From Axinella damicornis (taxonomy: Eukaryota > Porifera > Demospongiae > Axinellida > Axinellidae), in contig OZ007506.1 in NCBI GenBank assembly GCA_963931865.1, positions 9,256,855-9,320,854 on the forward strand: a DNA stretch of 64,000 nucleotides, read 5' to 3'. Below the pieces are notes generated by a model. The model searched no databases and was not told the DNA's origin. It saw only the letters and a list, made by a program, of their open reading frames with translations. A program made the position numbers and the translations under genes. Below are positions 1-14,600 of the stretch, piece by piece (within the stretch, counting starts at the first letter, position 1; each line of letters opens with the position of its first letter).

Positions 1-566
1 CAGGATAGGGCCAGGGGACGAGGGCGGAGCAAGAGAGGGCCTGCAAGGGGACAAGAGAACAGTGGAGCAGGAGGAGAGCTTATAGTACAGTCAAATATTA
101 GACACAAATTGTCTGCAAATTTCCTGGTGCAGTGTTTGCGGCAATGGTGGGTGCATTGTATACACCCAGTATTGGTCCTTGCATACCAGGAACTCATTGT
201 CAAGTTAAGTTGGGATGATCGTGCTTTCGGTTAGTGACTGAATTAGGCGAAGTTGAGTCTAACAATGGCAGTATAAAGCTTGTGCCTAATGACAAAAGAA
301 TTTCTGTACATGTGCATGTATGCATTCTTGATAAGCTATAGAGAATGCTGAATGCTGCCTTGCATATGCATGCAGTGTCAAAAAGCATGGCAGCAGTTTC
401 CTCCAGCTGGCTATTTAGGTCAATACGTTCCCCCACCACCTCTTACCTATCATCAACCAGGGATAGCAAGATTTGATCACCCACCAACTTTTCTAGCTCG
501 GGTTTCACCTATGCTAGTCACTAGGCTTGGGTCCGTGGTGTACAAGTACACACAATGAGCCTCATG
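1..566. other. No supported gene; proline-rich open frame
   Basis: No feature is firmly supported here. A plus-strand open frame at about 352-558 contains a proline-rich stretch (residues such as QQFPPAGYLGQYVPPPP), preceded at 375 by an AG acceptor-like site. It does not resemble the LRRC9 segment expected upstream of 2634, so it is left unassigned. Confidence 0.3.
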
Positions 567-1068
567 TACCGTAGATCGGGAAATTTTCGTGTTAAAAATA
601 TTTCGTGTGTAAATTTTCGTGGCATTAAATTTTCGTAGTACAGCTCATCAACGAAAATTCTTTAACGATCAATGTGTCGGGAATGGAGATGTACGAACGA
701 GTTGCTGCTATGCCATGGTCTTACCGACCGATTTCAAAGCATTCTGGGCTACGGCCCACATTGCTTCCCAACTTCGCTTGTCGATTCGAGACCTCCTGAT
801 TCGCAGAGGCAATACCTCACAACGGTACGGAGAGCGACAGAGATCTTTTGGGATCGGGGAGTCCATCTACAGACTTGAAGAATCGCAGAAGGGCCGTAGT
901 TTTGACAGACAGTGTTCAGATAGTCTACACGTGTGAAGACTGTTGCTGACTGTAGTAATTATTCGTTGCTGTTAATATCTGTTGTGAACAAAATTTTGTG
1001 CAGTAAATTTTTGTGGTCGAGGGCGACTACGAAAATATTTTAACAACGAAAATTTCCCGATCTACTAT
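567..1068. mobile_element. MITE with TIR resembling GTAGATCGGGAAATTTTCGT
   Basis: The left end (567-606) and the reverse complement of the right end (about 1031-1068) share GTAGATCGGGAAATTTTCGT followed by a TTAAAA/ATATTT-rich tract. The interior has an open frame but nothing recognisable. The TIR resembles that of the element at 10818-11369 (CGGGAAATTTT core), so the two may be related non-autonomous DNA elements. Confidence 0.75.
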
Positions 1069-1142
1069 AGTTCTGGTCTATAGCAGGCTGGCTGCAGTCA
1101 TCGAAAAGCCCAGATTGTATTAGAATCAGGGGCATATTCCAC

Positions 1143-1178
1143 CATAGATAATAGAACTACGTAGTTCTATTATCTATG
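1143..1178. repeat. Perfect 36-bp palindrome
   Basis: The two 18-base halves are exact reverse complements, centred on TAC|GTA. The half-site CATAGATAATAGAACTAC recurs near 27563, so it is probably the footprint or minimal hairpin of a dispersed element. Confidence 0.85.
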
Positions 1179-2633
1179 ATTCCACTGAGGCAATAGTGTG
1201 CAAGTGATTAGTACATTTCGATAATTATCGTAAGATGACCGCGTGTATCACGTTTAGTGGCTAGATTATGTGACCATTAAGTGTCGAGAACGATTCATCC
1301 AAACCTGGAAAAGGGTCTTTTTGGCGTTCAATACTCAGCGAGGCCATGGAAAGCCGTCTTGGCGTCTCACCCAGAACCTGGTGCGATTCTGGAGTAGGAA
1401 TAATATGGCTGCTGTGTTAGTACGGGACAACGTGATAACGCTGTCAGCCATACAACAGTCTCAAATATGAACTACCTCTGGTATAAAATCATAGTACATG
1501 ACTATATTCATACACGACTTGCAGTTTTGATCACCCAGACGTTTCTCAGGCTCTCCCCCTTTCTCTCATTTTTTGCTCGCGCGTGGGTGAGCCTGGGAAC
1601 GAGGCTATCACACTCCTCCCTCTCCTAAATAGCTGACTTGGAAAAAGTAAGGTGGCCATCGGGTACGCTGACGGTATCTCCGAGGCGGTGTCTGTACAGG
1701 TACAGGACCCTGTGATGTTGAGGAGATAGTCAAGGGCATGTGATAGAGCTTGAACAAATCTGAGAGTTGGTGCGGTTAACCATGCTTGGCATACTGTAAG
1801 ACACGGCTGAAAATCAGATCGTAACGGGTTGCTGCTCTGAGCTGCATGGCAGTGACAGGAAGTGGCTCAATTTGTCGGATGACAAATATTCAATGTCGGG
1901 GAGGCTCCCATGCTGGGGCAGTGAAACAATAGAGGACGTGGAAGTTGTGTCTGGTGAGGACAATGGTAGCCTAGAGAGGTCAACAGGATTGGCATGATCC
2001 TTGGTAGACTTGTACTCAATCTGATATGGCTATCGTCAGATGGTGCCACCTGGGTCGTTAGGGTTCTTTTCCCTAACTTGTGATTGCAGGTTTACAGCTG
2101 CGATTCAATACAGTTTTGACAACGTGCAGTTGTTCCTGTGCAGGTGGCATGTTCTTCTTAGGTGTCTGTAGCTTGCTACCCCCATGCTTGGTCCATTGGA
2201 ATCATCAGGGGTACACATTTTCATACCAAAAAGTGATCAACCTGAGGTGGACTTTGGCTCCTAAAAGGAGCCAGTGTCAATGATAGCATTCAAATTAAAG
2301 GAGCTGTGTTACCTTAAATTTAAAGTGCATTGTGCCACCGAGAGGACAGGCCTTTATTGGGCATGAAACAGCATGGAGGGCAAAATAGTTATGTGCGGAT
2401 GCGATTTGGGTTGTGCGTTCTACTGGCATTGCCAATGTACGTACGTAATTGCAGGATTTATCAGGAAATGCATGGCTGCTAGCAGAGTTTTGGCGTGCAG
2501 CTTATACAGTAATCGGCATTTACAAGCAGCTTGCGGCAAGCAGGGCAGTAAATGTGGAACAATGGCAGTAAAGCAGAATTTGCAACAAGCATGCAGTTTA
2601 CCTGTACCCACATTCACACACAAACAATTACAG
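1179..2633. other. Upstream/intronic stretch, no gene seen
   Basis: Probably LRRC9 intron, because the exon at 2634 enters in the middle of a codon. The only structure seen is a degenerate hairpin at about 1548-1608 whose right end reads GCCTGGGAACGAGGCTA, the terminus of the TAGCCTCG MITE family. I could not find the preceding LRRC9 exon here. Confidence 0.5.
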
Positions 2634-5600
2634 ATTCAGTGACCGGCTGAAAGAAGTTGTTGAGGGAGAGCCATACTGCACCATGACACAAAACAACTCA
2701 TACAAACAGCTTCTAGACTGCCTCTTCCTTATATGGAAGCCAGGTCAGTGCCTACTGTTTGTTTCAGAGATGTACGTACCTGTAAATTAATTATGTAATG
2801 ATGACATGATATAATCCTATGTACGTATCTAGGTCTGGATATCAATGAAGTGTGCCAGAATGGTTGTGCTGTCAGTGATGATGGCTTCATTGTATTGACC
2901 AACTCTGTGAATCTTGCCGATGCACCTCGGCTGAGTGAGGCTGGAGTGATGCAGGGTGGAGGGGGGAGACTGGAGAAGGTGTTGAGGGGCAAGCTGCTGC
3001 TGTGTAAGGTGTTTATGGGTCAGACAGCCAAGACCCAGAGCCACCAGGAGTGAGTTGGGGCATGGTTGTCCAGGATTGCTATCGCATGTCCCTAGGATTC
3101 TTACTGAGAACAGAACAGACAAATAAGGACTACATTGTACCTTGCATGATTGTCCCTTAGTGATACCAGTGGTCATTTCACTGTCCCATGTCCTAGTTGT
3201 CCATGTAGTCCTAGGTTGTCCTGCTGGTTTCGGGGACATCATGGGAATTTCGATGTCACTGTGTGGACGACCTTCAGATCACAGGTCCAAATTGTCCTAT
3301 TTGTCCTCCTATGGACATCACAGGAAAATCCCCTGTGCTAGAGAGAACTTCAGATCCTAGATCCAATTAAGTTCTCCTGTGTGCCGGAGACCTTCAGATC
3401 TACCAGGTCTAAGTTGTCCTATTGGTCTCCCAAGGACACCATGGGAATTCCCAAGAATGTCCCTGTGCTGGAGGCCTTCAGATTGCAGGTCTAAGTTGTC
3501 CTGTTGGTCCCAAGGACACCATGGGAATTCCCAAGAATGTCCCTGTATTGGAGGCCTTCAGATCGCAGATCTAAGTTGTCCTATTGGTCCCAAGGACACC
3601 ATGGGAATTCCCAAGAATGTCCCTGTGCTGGAGGCCTTCAGATTGCAGGTCTAAGTTGTCCTGTTGGTCCCAAGGACACCATGGGAATTCCCAAGAATGT
3701 CCCTGTACTGGAGGCCTTCAGATCGCAGGTCTAAGTTGTCCTATTGGTTCCAAGGACACCATGGGAATTCCCAAGAATGTCCCTGTGCTGGAGATCTTCA
3801 GATCGCAGGTCTAAGTTGTCCTATTAAATTTTGTCCATTCGCGGACCAGCAGATCTTTCAAGTTCCTGGGGCGGCGAAAGGCAATCAAGGGGGGTTCCGG
3901 TACGCACATGTCCGTGATGTTCCTTCAGTGCTTTCAGTACAATGGAGACAATCATATCCCAGGTCCAAGTTGTCCTATTTCTCTCAAGGACACGTACGTC
4001 ATGGGAATGTCCCTACAATGGAGACCATCAGATCCCAGGTCTAAATAGTCCTATTGGTCCCAAGGACACCATGGGAACTCCCAAGAATGCCCCTGTGCTA
4101 GAGACCTTCAGATCGCAGGTCTAAGTTGTCCTATTAAATTTTGTCTTTTGTCCTAGGGCATAACAGGAATTCCCAAGAATGTCGTCAAAGTTGACATATA
4201 ACCTTGTGTCCCAGGTCCAAGTTGTCCTATTTGTCTCAAGGACACGTCATGGGAATTCCCCAAGATGTCCCTACAATGGAGACCATCAGATCCCAGGTCC
4301 AAGTTGTCCAATCAGTCCTAATGACACCACAGGGGAATTCCAAAGTATTGCATTACTTAATTTGCAAGTGATTCATCTGGAGAGGTGACAATTATTAATT
4401 GTCTCAGATATCCAGGGTGACTACTTGGACCTGGGAAAAGTGATTGACATAGCTCCCAGGATATCCCAAGATACTCCCAGGTGTTATTGGGAGTACTTAG
4501 GCCTGAGACAAGTGATTGACAGGGGTTGGGACATCCCAGGATAGCCCGGGTGTTATTGAGACTACTTGGTCTGGGACAAGTGGTTGACAGAGCTTGGGAC
4601 ATCCTGGGACGTACATCCCTGATGTTCTTGGGACTATATACTTGGACCTGGAACTGTCTGACAAGTGGTTGGTTTAGCTTAATTGGTTGATATTCCAGGT
4701 GTTCTTGGACCTGGTACAGGTGGTTGACAGAGCTTGGGATATCCGTGGTTGGCAGAGCTTGGGAGATCCTGGGATATCCCGGGTGTTCTTGGGACTACTT
4801 GGACCTGGGATGAAGGGTTTAGGACATGCTGATATACCGGGTGTTCTTATTGTGGTACATGCAGTAAGATATTGTCGGGAGTTCATCCATGGGATCAGTA
4901 GGACATCTAAAGACACTTGATGGCAATCCCATGACAATTGTGGTTGGGGGTATATACCTGTGGTTTGTGGTTTGGGTGTGGCCTTTTATCCTCCTTCTCC
5001 TACTTCCCTCCCTTCCTCCTCCTGCACCTCTCCCTGCTCTCCCATCTTCCCTTCCAGTCCAACCCGCAAGGCCTTCCCCTCAGTGGACAGTGTCTATCGG
5101 CTGCAGGGACCCTCTGCTCCGAGTGGTGTTGAGTCCCATCAGAGAGTGTGGTTTGTCTTTGACCACCGGCTGGTGCTACCAGAATACATCATCAACTTCC
5201 AGTACTCCTCACAGGTAAGTCAAATCTGGTTACCTGTTTGGTCTTCATCGGGGCCATCATAGAGGGTACGTGTGGGGTGTGGATCCCGGAGGGAGGGGGT
5301 GAACCAGCCATGTATATGCACTGCACTAATTACGTGTGAAATATCTCAAAGTGATAGTAAAGCATAATAGCATTTGGCGCATGTGAATGTAAAGGCTCTT
5401 CACACCACCTATTGTCTTTAGGCCCTCGTCTTTGAAATCACTATTGCAGTTGTCAAGCATCATACCTACTTTGTTTATGCATGTGTGTAGCTGCTCCCAT
5501 CTGACCCTCTGGATCACATGTTGTCACATGACCTGGCTATGGGCAAGGACCAGCCTGCTGATGAGAACCTACTTTCCTTCCAGCTCCAACTTCCTGTTAG

Positions 5601-8600
5601 ACCAAGGTCTGTCAGCTTTACGTTCTGAGTACTGGTATTCCTTCCCCCTCCTCCTCGTCCTCCCCTCTACCCCTATACCCCCTCTAGGGTTGGGCATAAT
5701 TCAGTATTACTGCACTGTCGCAATGCTGCACTGCTGTGATTAATGTATCGCAGATCATAATTGCAATATACCGCAATATATCACAATCTCCTTACTCTTA
5801 TAGCATAACAAGAACATATAGATAAGGGTTTTTGAGATTGAGGTCATTTGTACACCTTTGCTTGAAGAATAATGACAACCAGTAAAGACAGGCAACAATC
5901 ACGAGATGGCTTCAGGCAATAATCGCAAGGTATATAATTCATAGTATCGCCCAACCCTAATCCCCTCTTCCTTCTTCTTCTCACCTGTTCTTCCCCTCTC
6001 CCCTTGCACAGAGATAACTAGTACGTAAATAGTGGCAAGGAAGTTGTTGCAAGTTTACTAGGTAGAAAATAACATCGCTAACTTGATCTGAATTCTGTAT
6101 AGGTTGGCCATGTTGGACGAAGCCACTGTACTTCAGCTCACCTCTGCAAGCACCCTCAACAGTGTGCAGGTATGTATTTAATACCTGGTGCATTCTGTTG
6201 ACATCAATACATTTTACTGTCCGTGTGTGCGTAACAGAAGTGGAATGTTCGGGAGGCTGGACTAGATGAGTGATGCACAACCTACACTGCAACCTCCGAA
6301 CTTTGAACTCTGTGAAGAATGATTGAGAACATTGGACAGGGGCTGGAATCTTCCAGAACGGCTGAGTTTGCCAATGGACACAACCTGAGAGCAGTAACTA
6401 GCTGAAGCAGGCACAACGCACGAATTGAAGTAGACGCGATCAGAGAGCAAAACAAGCGAAGCTATTTGTTTTAGTAAAAGATCATGGTTATATTAAGTAA
6501 CATGTACGTATCATGTTGCTAAACATTCCCAACCTATCCTCACCACACTCTCCCACCTACCCTCTCCACCTTCCTTCTCCACACCCTCCCACCTTCCCTC
6601 ACATGTACACCCTCACTAGCCTCGTTCCCAGGCCTCCACCCCAGCTTTTGTCGCTTGCAGTACGAAAAGCGCGGAGAAGGCCTGGAAGGGTTTCGCACGT
6701 GATGCGTGCCGCGACCGTCATAAAACGTCATCCGTTCAAGACCACTATGTACTAGTACAGTAGCCACGATCGCATACGGAGACAAGTCAACGGCCAGAAG
6801 AGAGCCACACCGACTTATCCAAGCTAGAAGTCTTACCTTCGAAGTAGTGCTGAGTTGGAAGTGTTGTATTTCCAGAGCGATGGCTCACTGCACGGAGTGA
6901 ACAGTCAAAAGCGCTTCGAAGTTATAACCGTTGTATTGCAGCCATCTCTCAGCGGTTTTGTTTCAAATCGAGTTATGTTGTATAGGTAGGGCCTGCCTCT
7001 CCTCTGGAGTTTGTCTGGTCTCTGTAGCGTCTCTGGAACAGGCGATAGCAAGTTGAATACCGTGAGTGTGTATTAACGGAATCCGTGACGTAAGCGGCGG
7101 CACGCATCACGTGCGAAACCCTTCCAGGCCTTCTCCGCGATTTTCGTACTGCAAGCGACAAAAGCTGTGGTGGAGGCCTGGGAACGAGGCTACACCCTCA
7201 CCCCTCCCACCATAATTCCCTCACACACCCTTCTGCCTTCCCTCTCAACACCCTCCCACCTTCCCTCACCACACCCTCCCACCTTCCCTCACCACACCCT
7301 CCTACCTTTCCTCACCACACCTTCACACTTTCCTCTCACCCATACACTCCCACAGGAGCTCTGTCTCCATGACAACCACCTGACACGTTTTCGTTTAGCT
7401 TCTTCCCTCCCCCAACTTGTGAAGCTGCTGCTCAGCTTCAATGACCTCACCAGTGTAGAGGACATGCAGCACTTGGTGAGTGTGATCAGTCGTTCTCCTT
7501 TCTGCAGTGACCCCTCGCCACACCCTCCTACACACGCCGTGTGTGATCAGTGGTCATGAATGGCTTGTATGGTTTCAGATATTGATTTTGCTAGTCTACA
7601 CATTTGTGCACACATGCATGCACCACATCCACATGCTGCTCACCATACACACACACGTACATGCACATCCATGCAGCCTAATCTGCAAATACTGGATCTG
7701 AGTTTCAACAAACTAACCTCTCTGGAAGGAATAAAGGTAAGTAGCCCCTCTTATGCATTGACATTTCACTGTACAAGCTGGAATTAGCCCTCTCAAGCAT
7801 ATCAAGCATACGTATTAGCCAGCTACATGTAGCTAGAGAATATAACACGTGGTTCTCCATCTTCTCTCCCTTCCCCCCCTCCCCTTCCCCTCCCAGTCCC
7901 TCCCCAAGCTACAGCTGTTAGATATCAGTTGGAATGAGATCATGAGTTACCATGACAGCATTGCCGTGTTGAGTAAGCACACACCTGCACTGGAATCTCT
8001 GGACGCCAGATACAACCCCTGGGTCAAGGTGAGTCATGTGTGAGGGGCATGTGATATCATGTAATCATGTGCCTGGATCATGTGACATCATGTTATTAGT
8101 GCAGCTTCCCCAATCCTGCCACTTCAGCCTGAGTTATTCCGTAGCTACACTCTGGGCCGCCTGAAGACACTGTGCGAGCTTGATGGTCATTCTGTAACCC
8201 AAGAGGAGGCCTCCTTCGCACTACGCCAGATGGTAACCTCTTACCTCTCCCTCACCACCCTCCTCCCTCACGCCTGCACCGACACCCAACCTCCCCGTAC
8301 CCTCACCCTGCAGCCCATCGCACACATACTGCAAAAAGGGAGCAGGTACGTATCCACAACTTCCTGCAAATGCTGTTGCTATGGAAACATTCTTCTTTCT
8401 GATGACTACCATCTACACATGCTGTATGTCACATTTGAAGAGAATTAGACGTACAGATTCTGAGTTATGGGCCATGGCCTAAGGAAATTAATTTCTTGTT
8501 GCTCAGATCTTTAAATTTGGAGCTTATAATGGAGTGAGGATGTGAAAAAATAAAAGGGGGGTGGCCGTCTTACGTACATCTCTTGCTACGTAGTTGAAAC

Positions 8601-11600
8601 TGAATTATTCGAGGGGCAACCGCACTCCTGGTAGCCGTTGAAACGCCGGCTGCGACTCGCCGTAGCGTTAGTTCCAATTAACGCACATGCCACGTGGCAA
8701 CCACGCTCAGTCGATCGCGAGCAATGGCGGCCAAAAGGAAGACAGACATTATTACAGCACTCACAACTTAGCCAGCATGGTGAGTTTTGGCATGTAAGCG
8801 TCAGTGAACGACAGCGATCACGGCCGTGTGGTCAGAATCTTCGTGTGCCTTTCCTAAGAATGGTACTGCCACCGGAAGTCGGAGAGAGCGCTCGAGCAAT
8901 GGCGGCCACGGCGAGACAAAAGCGCTTGTATCTCCAGCACCATGGTGAGTTTCAGCACCAAAATTGTTCGGTGAGGACAGTGCATGATAGCGATCACGAC
9001 GGTGTAGTCAGAATCTTTGCAGGCCATTCGCAAGTAGTCAAACATTAATTATTTAGTTTAGATTAGATTAGATTACATTACGCGGCACAATTTTTCCCCT
9101 ACCAGGAGTGTAACAAAGTACAAGGACCACAATAGTCGTTAGTGTCTGTGCAATAGCTAGATTTATTGGTCTGGACTTGTGACCTAGAGAAACATTTCCC
9201 AATAAATCCATACACAGTCTTGAGTAATCTCCAGTAAACTCTAGTGATTCACTAGTTCTCTCCAGTAATTTCAAATGAAGTTTATGTGCATGATAACCAG
9301 TGTTGTTGCCATAGCAACAGAAACAACAACATTGTGTCTTATAGCGTAGCACAAGTGCTCTGTTTTTCTTCACCTGTAGGCATCGACCAATGCAGCTGAG
9401 CAACTCGACCATTGACTGGTGCAAGAAGGTGACCGTTCGTTGAACTTCATTCATTGTAGCTAGTCACTAGGTTTTGTTTCCAGGCTCCATTACTGGAACT
9501 GGGTGGAGGCCTGGGTGGAGGCCTGGGGATCGGCTGGCCTTTGCCTGCCCGAGAAGCTAATGTTGAGCTTATTTTCCCACTGATGGATGTCAGATGGCTA
9601 TTTCTCACTTTGTTGCCCAGGTGACCAGTGTAAGCGTGTGTGGCATTGGGCTCCGGAAGCTCTCCCATTTAGACAACCTTGCAAACCTGCGGTGGCTCTC
9701 ACTGGCAGACAATGCTCTCACCAGCGTTGAGGTACACAGATAGTGCTGTCATGATTCTAGCCAACCTGGTTGTAACATGCAGGCCTTTTGTCACCTGTTG
9801 TTGATTCCTATACACCCTGAGATTAGTGATGCACCGATAAGGGATCTTAACCGATATTCCGATAACCGATTATTCATGGCCGATATAGGCTGATACCGAT
9901 AACCATCCGATATTGTAAGCTGACAATGCTAACACGTGGTTACACAATGCCCCTGGCCTTGAGCTGGTGCTCCATATGGCTTACTTCCTGCCCACAGCCA
10001 AGGCTTCCCACTTAACACTCACGCTGTGGGTTTCGCGGTTGCTTCATGAATATACTTACTAGTCAGAGTGGTTAAATGAATACACTTACCAGGCTGTGAA
10101 TACATAAACGCGAACGTCTGCCCAGTCACGGGGCCACAGTTACCAAATTGCCAGACGCAATGCCACTTTAGTTGGTTGGTTGTTTCTCCCCTCAGGCAAA
10201 AAAGTACTCGGAGTGGCAATTTGGTACTTGCAGTGATTCTAGCCTTTTATGCCGTCAAAACCGCCTCTATCCCCCCCCCCCCCCCCCCCTAGGCCCTCTC
10301 GCTACCTCAAATTCAGCTCTGCGCACGGGCGCTGCACCACAGGCGTCCTCTTGGTGGATGTGGATGCCCGCAGCCCACTCGCTGCCTGTACCTTCAAGTG
10401 ATTCGACCCAGCCAAGTGTTTTCTGACATGATATACGCTCAGTGATGAGAGATCTGCCCCACAACTGCTTGGTAGGAGGACGCACTTCTTCCACGGCCTT
10501 GGATCGTCAACGCGCTCGTCAACCTTCATTGCACGTGTCCACTACTCGTGCACCTCCGTATATCTTATTTCGTGGACCGTATACCTCCGTATACTACGTA
10601 CACATCATTATGACGTCATGGTTGGTTCACAGGTCAAGGCAAAAAGGGGGATTGCGTCGGCATAAAGGTGAACGATGGCCCCGTGTGCCCAGTTATAGGC
10701 AAATCTACCGATGCCAATACCCCGCAGGAAGGTCATTATCGGCCCGATACCGATAGCCGATCCAATTATCGGTGCATCACTACCTGAGATATTGTTGCCT
10801 GAAGTAGGAAAGTGGTATACCGTATACCGGGAAATTTTGGTGACCGTTTTAATTTGGCGAATTGGCGATTCGGAAGTCAGTCGCCAAATTAAATGACTGG
10901 CCAGATCGACTTTCGGCGCGCGCAGCAAAGACCCAACATACTACCTGCTGAGCAAGGTCTACGGAGAAGCACCTACTACTTCATAGAGGTGCACTGAATT
11001 AAAGCGTACAGGCTGCTGAAAAGTATTGTCGAGGTCATGCATGACCTACTGTGTACCTGTGCCACAGCGCTAGCGTGCCACAGCGTACACATCCTGGACA
11101 GTGCTGACCTGATGACCTCCCGGATAGCTGTTCACCAATTGTGGGCTTCCAGATGCCACTGAAACATGATGGTGACGACACTGCTCTCCATTTCGTATGT
11201 CTTGGCCAGGCCAGGGTTTCTCGATCTCGTGCAGAAGTATATGTCGCGTCACGCACTCGGCATGCATAGTAACGTCATACTTTTTCTGTCAATCGCCAAA
11301 TTTGATACCGAGCCATTTCAGGCGATTCCACCAAATTTAATGGCCGCCAAAATTTCCCTGTATACGGTACGTAGTTTGTACATTTTGTAAAAGATGAAGC
11401 AGCTAGTGCATGCGAGACAAGCACAAAACTGTATACACACACACCACACGCACACGCACTCCACACGCACACACACAACATACACACACACAAACATACA
11501 CACCCACACATATCCCACACACACAAACTCACACACACACACATACATACACACACAGGGACTTTCACTCTGCACAAAGTTGGAAGAACTCACCTTGGAC

Positions 11601-14600
11601 CACAACCTCATCCACACCCTTGACCCTCCCCTCCAGCACCTCCCTGTCCTCCGGTGGCTCTCTGTCTCCCACAACACACTCACCACCCTCCCTAGCACAG
11701 CCCTGACTTCTCTCCCTATGCTGGAGTACCTGAACATCAGCAACAACTCTCTGCGGAGCCTAGAAGGATTGCAGGTAGGAATTACACTAGTGCTGAAACA
11801 AATAGTGCTTTTATGTTGAATAGTTGCTAGCTTAAATTTCTTTCTCTAGGTCGTTTTCAGTCTATAGAACTCTTAAACATACCCAATTTCGGTTCCCTGG
11901 CGTTGCTGGGCTCGAAACTGCTCACACAGGTAATTTCAGCTTAACCATGCCCACCAATTAACAAACCTGCAATCAAGTCTCCCGAGAAATGGCAACCTGC
12001 CGTAGCTGAAAACGGGCCATGTATGCTAGAAATGGAGGCCCTACAAAGCCAGACGGCTACTTTCTAACTCCATTTATGCCAAAATTGATGGAAATGGCCC
12101 TCCCAGTGCCGACCAAGACCTTTCTACCGTGGAGCCCAGACACGGCCATGCTGTTTGCACCCTCCGGGTGCACCCACCCACCTCCCCCTGTCCCGCCCTT
12201 TCTGCTGTCGCAGAACCTATCTCCCAAGGACATTGCCAGAAGTCACATGATGAAGCTGAAAGTATTATGACGACATTTGGCGCTATGGGCTAACGATCAA
12301 CTACATATTCAAATGGTTGCTAGCTTGAAGTGAGTGTGAACATGCACTATACATGTAAGTGTGTGGTTATAATAAAAACAGGAGGGAGATTCTTCTGTTA
12401 ATGTTTTGGGGGGGTTGAGACTTGCTCTCTTATTTGTATTTCCAGTGATGGAAAATATATCCTTTCTGAAGGCATGGATGTCGCTGGTGTACACAAAAGC
12501 TGCTTTACAAGTTTGGACAGAGTTAGCCTCGTTCCCAGGCCCGAGACGGCGAGGAGAAAAGGGCCTGGTTTCCACTGTTTGCGCATGCGCTTAATTATCT
12601 GTAACCGAATCACGTATTCATAAGGGGGAGGGTGCAAATGACGTCTTCGTAGTCACATGGTCGAGGGTGTGACGCTAGCTATTTTGCTACACTGGTCCTC
12701 GATCCGCGAGATGAGGGGCGACACTACCACAATTGCACTGCCACCAGCAACAGACTTACCGGACATTCTTTATTCAAAACAAACGGAAGAGTCTGGTAGC
12801 AAACTGACTCCACCCAGTCGGTGCGACGATAGCCACACGAAAACGTCCCGTCGTTCAATCGCAGGTCGCTGTTCTAGCTCAATTCAGGAGCGCCTTGCCG
12901 CCTGAGGACATAGGAGAACACGATCGAGAGCTGTTTACGCTCTATTATCTATGCCACTACTAAGTACTTGCTAGCTAGCTACGGATCACGTTATCCACTT
13001 CGACGTCACAAGTGTACAAACATAATCGAACGTCCACGGTGCCGGTGGAATTCCACCGCTAGTTAGCGCATGCGCAAACAGTGGAAACCAGGCCCTTTTC
13101 TCCTCGCCGTCTCGGGCCTGGGAACGAGGCTAGGACAGAGTGGGAATTAAATTGTTCTGTATTGTTCTTCCACCACTCGATCCAAGGCCTTGGGGTCAGG
13201 AGAAAGGGCAGGCTCTCAAAATTGTGAAACGTTCCACCTCATCACTACTTGTGTTTCTTTCTCTGAGAGAGTACCCAGGAGAAACTGCATAGCACTATCT
13301 TTCTTAGGTTTCTTTGGTGGTGGTGTATCAACTTCTTTAACTTCCTCACACTCTCAAGACATTCCACTCGGTCAATAGCTCATAGCTGCTATGTCTCTCT
13401 GTTCTGCTTGAGGAATCGCAAGTGAGAATATCGAGGATCAACAGCAGCACAAAGAACAGGGAAGGTCCTTGCTGTATCGTCACTGGAGAGAGTAAAGCAT
13501 TTCTCTAACTCTGCAGCAACTGTTCGTTTGAATTTTTGGACAGCTGGCATATCACCCTCTGTACCAACCAAATAGTTAAAAGGAGTCAATTGATGACAGG
13601 GTAGATAATAGAGCAAGATGCATTCTGTTCCGATCTGAAGACAGTAGTAGCCATCTGTAGAGGCTTGATAATAGTGACCACCTGTGAGAGTAACTCCCAC
13701 TGATCTTCTTTGAGATCAAGGTGCCTCTGGTCTTCTTTGGTCACAGTAGCATTGTGCAAGACAGCGTAAATGGCTACCCGTTGCTCAGCTAGGCATTTAA
13801 GCATAAAGTAAGTTGAGTTCCAACGGGTTTGTACATCTTGGATCAGGTGATGTGATGCAATATTTAGCTGACCTTGTTTCTCTCTGAGTGCTATCATGAC
13901 TACGACACTGTGCTTAAAGTGACCTACAAGCTTCCTTGGGGCTCGTGTCAGTCGGCTTATGAGTGGAATGTCAAGGCGAGAAATTGACACAGAGTTGCAG
14001 TGTGTGGCCAACCAGTCAGTCTAGCTCCAAGAATAGCATTATTATGGACAATGGCACTTACTCTTGCGTGGAATCCCCCGATCAGCAGCAGCCTTGGTCA
14101 GCCTGTCAGCAATATTCTTTTCCAGTGTGATGCTCTGCCATTGCCTGGGTAAGCATTACTCGAGCACACATCTGCCACGAGTTGTCAATGAAGTGGATGG
14201 CCACCATTATGTAGCTGTCTGTGGCGCTGCTTGTCAGTTGTCATTGCTACATGTCCACAACCACCAATCTTTTGCTTGAGTTTTCCCTTAACTGTGTCTC
14301 ATAAACACAATGGCATACTGTATGTGTATGTGTATGCGAAGGAACACAATAGCTTGGCTCTATGTACCTTAGAAAACCCTCTCCTTCGATGATACAGATT
14401 GGCTGCAGATCTCTGGCTACCATCTCAGCTATTCTTCCGGTAATCTCCTCTGCACGCTCTGCTGGGCATTTCTTTACAGTGACGAACGACTCCATCTTGT
14501 GCTGCTGACTCTTACTGCTTCCTTTGCCGCTTTCGCCATACTTGACAGGGTGGTGGCTTGCCAAATGGTTCTGCATGGAAGTGGTCCCACTGTGGTAAGC

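Noticed and set aside
11275..11746. Cysteine/valine-rich minus-strand ORFs (CVCVCMCVC-type) and threonine/histidine-rich plus-strand ORFs
   Set aside because: They are translations of the CA microsatellite and of the antisense of an LRRC9 exon.
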